Origin: Gammaproteobacteria bacterium
GTDB lineage: Bacteria; Pseudomonadota; Gammaproteobacteria; Enterobacterales; Alteromonadaceae
Reading direction: 5' to 3'
Length of the DNA stretch: 11,996 bases
NCBI GenBank assembly: GCA_027484495.1
Contig: JAIXSW010000549.1
Coordinates: 1 to 11,996 of the forward strand
Made by a program: the position numbers and the translations under genes. The notes under the pieces were generated by a model. That model made no database searches, had not been told where the DNA came from, and saw nothing but the letters and a program-made list of their open reading frames with translations. Shown in pieces: positions 6,827 to 11,996 of this stretch (position 1 is the first letter of the stretch; each line of letters begins with the position of its first letter).

Positions 6827-6856
6827 CAAAAAGGCCACTGCGATACAGTGGCCTTT
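6827..6856 (-). terminator. Rho-independent terminator of ffh
   Basis: A 12-bp stem (AAAAGGCCACTG with CAGTGGCCTTTT), a TATCG loop and a T run on the minus strand begin 20 bp after the ffh stop codon. Confidence 0.9.
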
Positions 6857-6876
6857 TGAATAAGTATGTCTGAGGG

Positions 6877-8247
6877 TTAACGTCCGCCACCCGGCAAACC
6901 AGGCGGTAATTTACCACCCATAGCACGCATCATTTTCATCATGCCGCCTTTACCACTCATTTGTTTCATCATTTTCTGCATTTGAGTGAATTGTTTCAGC
7001 AACTGATTGACGTCCTGCACCAAAGTGCCGGATCCGGCCGCGATGCGCTTTTTACGCGAGCCTTTAATCAAATCCGGGAACTGGCGTTCCTTTGGTGTCA
7101 TCGAATTGATGATGGCTTCCATTTTATTGAAGCTTTTGTTGTTGATCTGATCTTTGGCGCCAGCCGGCAGATTTTTCATGCCCGGTAATTTGTCCAGCAT
7201 CGACATCATGCCGCCCATGCTGCGCATTTGAACCAGTTGATCGCGGAAATCTTCCAAACTGAAGCCCTGACCCTTCATCATTTTCGCAGCCACTTTAGCA
7301 GCCTGGTCACGGTCAACTTTCTGTTCCAGCTCTTCGATCAGACTCAGTACATCGCCCATACCGAGAATTCGCGAGGCGATCCTATCCGGGTGGAATGGCT
7401 CCAATGCATCGGTTTTTTCACCCATACCGATAAACTTAATCGGCTTTCCAGTGATGTGGCGGATAGATAATGCAGCACCACCGCGGGCATCACCGTCAGC
7501 TTTGGTCAGGATCACACCGGTCAGTGGCAAGGCTTCATTAAAGGCTTTGGCGGTATTGGCAGCATCCTGACCTGTCATCGCATCGACGACAAACAGGGTT
7601 TCAATTGGTTTGATCGCCGCGTGTAACGCTTTGATCTCATCCATCATTTCGCTGTCGACGTGCAGACGGCCAGCAGTATCGACCAGCAGGATATCGTAAA
7701 AACCTAACTTTGCCGCGCTGATGGCCGCATTGGCGATATCGACCGGTTTTTGCGAAATGTCGCTGGGGAAAAACTCAACCCCGACATCTTTTGCCAGCGT
7801 TTCAAGTTGCTTAATGGCGGCCGGCCGATAGACGTCGGCAGACACCACCATCACTTTTTTCTTTTTGCGCTCTTTTAAAAACTTAGCCAGTTTACCTACT
7901 GAGGTGGTTTTACCGGCGCCTTGCAGACCTGCCATTAACACGACTGCAGGTGGCTGGGTGTTCAGGGTCAGCTCTTCATTGGCTTCCCCCATCGCTTCTT
8001 CCAGCGCTTTTTTGACGATTTTGAGAAATTCCTGACCTGGGGTCAGACTCTTACTGACTTCAAGGCCTACCGAGCGCTCTTTTACCTGATTGACGAAATC
8101 GCGCACGACTGGCAACGCCACGTCCGCTTCCAGCAACGCCATGCGCACTTCACGCAAGGTCTCTTTGATGTTGTCTTCGGTCAGGCGGCCACGGCCGCTG
8201 ATATTTTTCAGCGTTCGGGTCAGGCGATCCGACAAATTCTCAAACAT
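6877..8247 (-). CDS. ffh: Ffh, signal recognition particle GTPase (SRP54)
   Basis: Ffh with 4.5S RNA binds signal anchors of nascent membrane proteins and delivers ribosomes to FtsY at the inner membrane. The 456-residue length is typical. The N domain (1-95) contains LREVRMALLEADV. The G domain has the P-loop GLQGAGKTT (107-115), DTAGRLHVD (190-198) and TKADGDARGG (248-257). The M domain (from about 320) has the RNA-binding segment SRKKRIAAGSG (398-407 region) and a methionine-rich tail rich in KMMKQM and MMKMM. The ATG gives the standard MFENLSDRL start. A TTG seven codons upstream is rejected by homology. The ribosome site is weak (GGA about 9 nt away). It is a single-gene unit with its own promoter and terminator. 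Confidence 0.98.
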   Translation of the reverse strand: MFENLSDRLTRTLKNISGRGRLTEDNIKETLREVRMALLEADVALPVVRDFVNQVKERSVGLEVSKSLTPGQEFLKIVKKALEEAMGEANEELTLNTQPPAVVLMAGLQGAGKTTSVGKLAKFLKERKKKKVMVVSADVYRPAAIKQLETLAKDVGVEFFPSDISQKPVDIANAAISAAKLGFYDILLVDTAGRLHVDSEMMDEIKALHAAIKPIETLFVVDAMTGQDAANTAKAFNEALPLTGVILTKADGDARGGAALSIRHITGKPIKFIGMGEKTDALEPFHPDRIASRILGMGDVLSLIEELEQKVDRDQAAKVAAKMMKGQGFSLEDFRDQLVQMRSMGGMMSMLDKLPGMKNLPAGAKDQINNKSFNKMEAIINSMTPKERQFPDLIKGSRKKRIAAGSGTLVQDVNQLLKQFTQMQKMMKQMSGKGGMMKMMRAMGGKLPPGLPGGGR

Positions 8248-8279
8248 GGTCAAATCCGATTCTGTCAAAAATGACGGCG

Positions 8280-8308
8280 ATTATACCAAAGCTGCGACGA
8301 GGCGTCAG
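8280..8308 (-). promoter_or_regulatory. Promoter of ffh
   Basis: On the minus strand, CTGACG (8308-8303), a 17-nt spacer and a perfect TATAAT (8285-8280). The start near 8273 gives a leader of about 26 nt. Confidence 0.7.
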
Positions 8309-8317
8309 CCTCAGGCT

Positions 8318-8347
8318 CTGTCAATCTGTCGTCTCTTCCCATACAAT
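8318..8347 (+). promoter_or_regulatory. Candidate promoter of ypjD-corB
   Basis: CTGTCA, an 18-nt spacer and TACAAT (8342-8347) on the plus strand, about 35 bp before the ypjD start and back to back with the ffh promoter without overlap. Confidence 0.45.
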
Positions 8348-8382
8348 GACCAAAAATATGCATTCAAATTGGAATTATTTGC

Positions 8383-9180
8383 ATGTCGGCCGCATTCTTG
8401 CCTGTACTCGCCCTGCTTTGTTATCTGGTTGCAGCTGTTATTGTGTCGCAGCGGCTTTATCACGCCGATGGGCCCCGCCTGAAACTGCTGTTTACAGTCG
8501 CCATTGCCGGTGTCGTCATGCATATGCTGGGGCTGAGCCAAAGCCTGTTTACCGCCGAAGGGCAAAATTTCAGCTTGCTAAACGTCAGTTCGCTGGTGTG
8601 CTGGCTGATTACTGCAGCTTTTACTGTCACCGCACTGCGCACCCCAATTCTTTTGCTGTTGCCTATTGTGTATGGCTTTGCCGCCATGGTGCAGCTGGCT
8701 GTCATCTTGTTGCCCGACACTGTACAACTACAGCATTTTGAACATAGCCCCTGGTTGCTGGCCCATATTATGGTGGCGTTTATTGCTTACGTGATTCTGA
8801 TTATGGCGACCTTATATTCATTTCAGGTCAGCCTGATCAGTCAGCGGCTGAAACAGCGAACTCCGCTCCCAAGCGGCACCGTACTGCCACCTTTGATGCA
8901 GGCCGAACAACTTCTGTTCCGGCTGATTTTATTAGGCACTGTTCTGCTGGGTATAACTGTATTCAGTGGCGCAGTATTTGGTCAGGACTGGTTTGCCCGC
9001 CATAACCTGCATAAGAACGTGCTCAGCACGCTTGGGTTTGTCGTTTTTGTCGTGCTGTTAGCGGGTCATCGGTTAGCCGGCTGGCGTGGACGGATCGCCA
9101 ATGGCCTGACCATGACCGGCAGCTTGTTACTGACTTTGGCCTACTTTGGCAGTCGCTTTGTCCGCGAAGTGCTGCTGTAG
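8383..9180 (+). CDS. ypjD: YpjD, inner-membrane protein of the cytochrome c assembly (CcsA/CcmC-like) family
   Basis: This polytopic protein of 265 residues has about eight hydrophobic segments, starting AAFLPVLALLCYLVAAVIV. Conserved-looking histidines occur in VMHMLGL, LLAHIMVAFIAYVIL and NLHKNVLSTLGFVVFVVLLAGHR, resembling the haem-handling family it belongs to. Its own function is not established. E. coli YpjD has nearly the same length and also lies near ffh and a corB homologue. The ATG has a modest site (GGA about 9 nt upstream). It is probably co-transcribed with corB, 69 bp downstream, and is divergent from ffh. Confidence 0.9.
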   Translation: MSAAFLPVLALLCYLVAAVIVSQRLYHADGPRLKLLFTVAIAGVVMHMLGLSQSLFTAEGQNFSLLNVSSLVCWLITAAFTVTALRTPILLLLPIVYGFAAMVQLAVILLPDTVQLQHFEHSPWLLAHIMVAFIAYVILIMATLYSFQVSLISQRLKQRTPLPSGTVLPPLMQAEQLLFRLILLGTVLLGITVFSGAVFGQDWFARHNLHKNVLSTLGFVVFVVLLAGHRLAGWRGRIANGLTMTGSLLLTLAYFGSRFVREVLL

Positions 9181-9249
9181 TCTGACTTGACGCTGTGTCT
9201 GATTTCGCATATTAATTGAGGCTGACCGGCAACACAGGCATACTCCGAT

Positions 9250-10518
9250 TTGGACGCAATCTCTACCGGCACGCTGCTTCTGATACTGGCGTTTCTGGTG
9301 CTCTGCTCTGCTTATTTCTCCGCAACTGAAACTGCGATGATTTCGGTAAACCCCTACCGGCTGAAGCATTTATTAAACGAAAACCACCCAGGAGCACAGC
9401 GCACGCATGCGTTATTGCAACGGCGTGATCGCTTGATTGGTCTGATTCTGGTGGGTAACAATCTGGTGAATATCGCCGCGTCCGCGATAGGTACGGTGAT
9501 TGGCATGCGACTCTATGGCGATTATGGTATTGCCATTGCCACTGCGGCACTCACTCTCATCATTCTGATTTTTGGTGAAGTCACCCCGAAAACACTCGGT
9601 GCATTGCATCCGGAACGCGTCGCTTTTCCGAGTAGTTTAATCCTCAAGCCACTAATGAAAATGCTGTATCCGGTAGTCTGGTTAATGAACCGGATCTGCA
9701 ACGGTGTATTGAGTTGGTTTGGCGTCAGTGCGGAACAACATCAGGGCCATAGTCTGAGTAGTGAAGAACTGCGGACTGTCGTGCATGAAGCCAGTGCGAT
9801 ATTGCCCGGACAGCACCAGAGCATGCTGGTCGGTGTCTTGGATCTGGAAAAAGCCACCGTAGAAGACATTATGGTGCCGCGCAACGAACTGGTTGGCATC
9901 GATATCAACGACGAGTGGAAAGATATTCTGCATCAGCTGTCCATCACCCAGCACAGTCGTATTTTGCTGTACCGCGATAGCGTCGACGATGCCCTCGGTT
10001 TTTTACATACCCGCGACATCATGCGCCTGGTGCTGAAAGAGCAATTGAATAAAGCCAGCCTGTTACGTGCGGTGCATGATATCTATTTCATTCCGGAAGG
10101 CACCAGCCTGAACACCCAACTGGTGAAGTTTCAGCACTCAAAAGAACGAATTGGCCTGGTGGTTGATGAATTTGGTGATATTCAGGGTTTGGTCACGCTG
10201 GAAGATATTCTGGAGGAAGTTGTCGGCGAATTCACTACGGATACCGCTGAAGCTAATAGTGAAGAGATCCGACCGCAACCTGATGGCTCTTTTCTGGTCG
10301 AGGGCAGTATCAACTTACGCGATCTGAACCGCGAGTTACATCTGAACTTCCCTACCGACGGCCCGAAGACTTTTAATGGGTTGGTGCTGGAATATCTCGA
10401 AGACATCCCGCAATCAAACCTCAGTCTGAAATTACTCGGCTATCCGCTGGAGATCGTCGAAGTGCAGGACAATATGATTAAACTGGTTCGGCTTTACCCG
10501 CACCTCAAACAAGATTAA
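9250..10518 (+). CDS. corB: CorB (YfjD), HlyC/CorC-family CNNM/CBS-domain membrane protein
   Basis: This 422-residue inner-membrane protein of the CNNM family is linked to Mg2+/Co2+ transport. The N-terminal DUF21/CNNM membrane domain (about 1-185) has AYFSATETAM, LILVGNNLVNIAASAIGT and FGEVTPKT. A CBS pair (about 205-330) has TVEDIMVPRNELVGID and GLVVDEFGDIQGLVTLEDILEEVVG. The C-terminal CorC/HlyC-associated domain (about 335-420) has DGSFLVEGSINLRDLN and ends EVQDNMIKLVRLYP. The start is TTG, chosen because the resulting MDAISTGTL aligns with the E. coli YfjD N-terminus. The first in-frame ATG would delete part of the first helix. The ribosome site is weak. No hairpin terminator lies directly after the stop, so transcripts may run to the terminator at 10672-10698. 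Confidence 0.94.
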   Translation: MDAISTGTLLLILAFLVLCSAYFSATETAMISVNPYRLKHLLNENHPGAQRTHALLQRRDRLIGLILVGNNLVNIAASAIGTVIGMRLYGDYGIAIATAALTLIILIFGEVTPKTLGALHPERVAFPSSLILKPLMKMLYPVVWLMNRICNGVLSWFGVSAEQHQGHSLSSEELRTVVHEASAILPGQHQSMLVGVLDLEKATVEDIMVPRNELVGIDINDEWKDILHQLSITQHSRILLYRDSVDDALGFLHTRDIMRLVLKEQLNKASLLRAVHDIYFIPEGTSLNTQLVKFQHSKERIGLVVDEFGDIQGLVTLEDILEEVVGEFTTDTAEANSEEIRPQPDGSFLVEGSINLRDLNRELHLNFPTDGPKTFNGLVLEYLEDIPQSNLSLKLLGYPLEIVEVQDNMIKLVRLYPHLKQD

Positions 10519-10581
10519 ATAATAAAAAAATCATTAAAAGCAAAGGCTTGTAAAATAATTAAAAAAATCACAAATTTTTCT

Positions 10582-10608
10582 GAACTTTCTTTAGCAGACC
10601 TCGTCTGA
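10582..10608 (+). promoter_or_regulatory. Sigma-E (RpoE) promoter for the MicA-like small RNA
   Basis: GAACTT (10582-10587), a 16-nt spacer and TCTGA (10604-10608) match the sigma-E consensus at every core position. A/T-rich tracts lie immediately upstream, as in strong sigma-E promoters. The predicted start is G at 10615. There is no open reading frame downstream on this strand, only a short unit ending at a strong terminator. Confidence 0.82.
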
Positions 10609-10614
10609 CTATTT

Positions 10615-10698
10615 GAAAGGATTCTGCCAAGTTTTTGTTTTCATCCCTGGATTCTCCCTATCCTTAGTTTTACGGCCACTGATGTGGCCGTTTTTTTT
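10615..10698 (+). ncRNA. micA: MicA-like, sigma-E-dependent Hfq-binding small RNA (candidate)
   Basis: From the predicted start the transcript is about 84 nt. It begins GAAAG, has a U-rich single-stranded stretch ending TTTGTTTTC, then CATCCCTG, a small hairpin (GGAT, loop TCTCCCT, ATCC at 10649-10663), a U-rich TTAGTTTTA and a GGCCAC/GTGGCC terminator with eight T residues. From memory, E. coli MicA shares GAAAG, ATTTGTT, the CATCCCTG-ATTC block and a GGCCACTC/GAGTGGCC terminator. As in E. coli, it lies beside gshA and points toward the gshA 3' end. MicA represses ompA and other outer-membrane protein mRNAs during envelope stress. The middle hairpin differs from E. coli, so the targets may too. 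It could be another sigma-E sRNA class, but MicA fits best. Confidence 0.75.
10672..10698 (+). terminator. Rho-independent terminator of the MicA-like RNA (and probably of corB)
   Basis: An 8-bp stem (ACGGCCAC with GTGGCCGT), a TGAT loop and eight consecutive T residues on the plus strand. It is the only strong plus-strand terminator after corB. Confidence 0.93.
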
Positions 10699-10741
10699 GC
10701 CTGTAGCATGCGCGGCGCAAGCAGACTCCGGCGCCAGACGA

Positions 10742-10766
10742 TAAAAAGCCCGCATGTCTGCGGGCT
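10742..10766 (-). terminator. Rho-independent terminator of gshA
   Basis: A 7-bp stem (AGCCCGC with GCGGGCT), a 6-nt loop and five T residues on the minus strand, about 30 bp after the gshA stop codon. Confidence 0.9.
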
Positions 10767-10795
10767 CAAGGTACGTCATTGATACATAACAGCCG

Positions 10796-11996
10796 TTAGC
10801 AGGGTTTTTCGGCGAAATACTGTTGCAGGTATTGATCAAACCCAACAGTGTCAGCTGCTTCAATTTTTTGCTGCTCCGTCAGTGAATCTGCCGCCATCTG
10901 CTGGAGTTCGGCCTGCTGATAATGTTGATACTCGCCGGCTAATAGCTGCTGACGATACAGCTCTGCCAGTTGCAGGTTGACCTGCCCATTATCCTGTTGA
11001 TTCGCCTGTAACATTGCCAGCATTTTACCCGATGGTGTCCGCGCCGGATCCAGTAAACTCAAATAATGCTGCTTCAAAACGCTTTGATAAGATCGGACCG
11101 GATCATCGGCGCTTTGATAAGCATCATCGAGCCATACCGCCAATGGTGACAATTCAGCAAAAATCTCTTCTGCCCAATCCTGCATCAACCGCGGCTGCCC
11201 ATCCTGATCTAATTCAAGATTCAACCGGCGGCCATCGGTGACGACCTTTTTCAGATTCCGCTCCGTGACGGCCTGCGCCTCTGCATCTTGTTCCGGGCTC
11301 TCTTCGAGTAAACAGTACAACAAAAATAAATCGAGAAAGCGCATCTGCTCGGCGGTGATCCCGACGGCACTGAACGGGTTCACATCCAGCGCACGTACTT
11401 CGATATATTCGACACCGCGTTTAGCTAATGCGCAAGTTGGCCGTTCACCGCTTTTGATTGTCCGTTTCGGCCGGATGGTCGAATAAAACTCGTTTTCAAT
11501 TTGCAGGATATTGCTGTTCAGTTGCTGATGTTCGCCCGTGTTACCCTGCCCTATTGCCTGATATTCGGCCGATGGCGTCGTGATCGCCTGATGCAGCCCG
11601 CGGATATATTCCGGCAGATTGTTATAGGTAATAGCCAGACTGGACTGCGCACTGTTGGTATAACCCAAATCACTCATCCGCAGCGAGGTGGCATATGGCA
11701 GATACAAAGTGCCACTGCCCAAGGTCTGGAAACTGTATTTGCTTTGCCGGCCTTGCAAAAATGATTTACACATCGCAGGTGAAGCACCAAACAGATAGAC
11801 AATCAGCCAGACATAGCGCTTGTAGTTGCGGATCAGGTGCAGGTACTGAGCAGAGATAAACTCCTGCAGCGGCTGCGTATCGCCAAGCATTTGCTGGTAA
11901 TGCTGCCAGAACGCTTCGGGAATGGAGAAATTAAAATGCACGCCACTAATAGCCTGCATCATGCTGCCGTAGCGGTTCTTCAAACCCTGACGGTAC
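10796..11996 (-). CDS. gshA: GshA, glutamate-cysteine ligase (N-terminus off the right edge)
   Basis: Joins glutamate and cysteine using ATP, the first step of glutathione synthesis. About 399 codons are present, so by comparison with E. coli (518 residues) roughly 130 N-terminal residues lie outside the window. The frame is open to the edge (YRQGLKNRYGSMMQ, matching E. coli). Motifs seen are ISGVHFNFS, LFGASPAMCKSFLQG, LPYATSLRMSDLGYTN, NSNILQIENEFYSTIRPKR and GVEYIEVRALDVNPFSAVGI. The C-terminus IEAADTVGFDQYLQQYF is like the E. coli end. An apparent start near 11983 is an internal leucine codon. It converges on corB and the MicA-like RNA and has its own terminator. Confidence 0.96.
   Translation of the reverse strand, partial: YRQGLKNRYGSMMQAISGVHFNFSIPEAFWQHYQQMLGDTQPLQEFISAQYLHLIRNYKRYVWLIVYLFGASPAMCKSFLQGRQSKYSFQTLGSGTLYLPYATSLRMSDLGYTNSAQSSLAITYNNLPEYIRGLHQAITTPSAEYQAIGQGNTGEHQQLNSNILQIENEFYSTIRPKRTIKSGERPTCALAKRGVEYIEVRALDVNPFSAVGITAEQMRFLDLFLLYCLLEESPEQDAEAQAVTERNLKKVVTDGRRLNLELDQDGQPRLMQDWAEEIFAELSPLAVWLDDAYQSADDPVRSYQSVLKQHYLSLLDPARTPSGKMLAMLQANQQDNGQVNLQLAELYRQQLLAGEYQHYQQAELQQMAADSLTEQQKIEAADTVGFDQYLQQYFAEKPC

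Larger units (their letters stand above)
6546..6876. other. Intergenic region between ffh and rpsP
   Basis: This gap of about 330 bp holds the ffh terminator, a consensus DnaA 9-mer and the rpsP promoter with its leader hairpin. The stretch 6645-6826 otherwise shows no gene and only a short palindrome at 6751-6763. Confidence 0.6.

Noticed and set aside
8303..8347. Overlap between the divergent ffh and ypjD promoters as a regulatory switch
   Set aside because: The two predicted -35 elements are adjacent but do not overlap, and no operator-like symmetry is visible between them.
10609..10863. Minus-strand open frame of 84 codons opposite the small RNA
   Set aside because: It crosses two terminators and the gshA stop region and has no ribosome site or recognisable protein. 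It is a chance frame.

Overview
The window looks like the chromosome of a gammaproteobacterium, probably an Aeromonadaceae-type organism (Tolumonas or Aeromonas relative; this is a guess from gene order and protein similarity, with no database search). Base composition is near 50% GC. Most of it is core genome: aromatic amino-acid synthesis, the 30S/50S maturation operon, the signal recognition particle GTPase, a CorB-type membrane protein and glutathione synthesis. No mobile elements, tRNA or rRNA genes, or CRISPR arrays are visible.

Layout, left to right. (1) The minus-strand aroF-tyrA operon (tyrA runs off the left edge) begins the tyrosine branch. Three TyrR-box-like operators and two candidate promoters lie upstream of aroF. 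(2) Divergent from aroF is an orphan periplasmic substrate-binding protein gene. It converges on a minus-strand ThrE/YjjP-YjjB-type exporter gene. (3) The minus-strand rpsP-rimM-trmD-rplS operon has a strong candidate promoter, a hairpin at the predicted transcript 5' end and a clear terminator after rplS. (4) ffh is on the minus strand with its own promoter and terminator. (5) Divergent from ffh are ypjD and corB on the plus strand. (6) The window ends in the 3' two thirds or more of gshA on the minus strand.

The most interesting element is in the roughly 280-bp gap between corB and gshA. A consensus sigma-E promoter (GAACTT, 16-nt spacer, TCTGA) is followed by an approximately 84-nt unit that begins GAAAG, contains a TCATCCCTG block, and ends in a GGCCAC/GTGGCC hairpin with eight T residues. 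This matches the architecture of MicA, the envelope-stress small RNA of enterobacteria. It also lies next to the 3' end of gshA and convergent with it, the position remembered for E. coli micA. luxS, which neighbours gshA in E. coli and Vibrio, is absent from this spot.

Functional themes: AroF and TyrA catalyse the first step of the shikimate pathway and the first two steps after chorismate on the way to tyrosine. S16, RimM, TrmD and L19 build and tune the ribosome, next to Ffh, which targets nascent membrane proteins. The predicted MicA-like RNA would connect this housekeeping block to sigma-E control of outer-membrane proteins.
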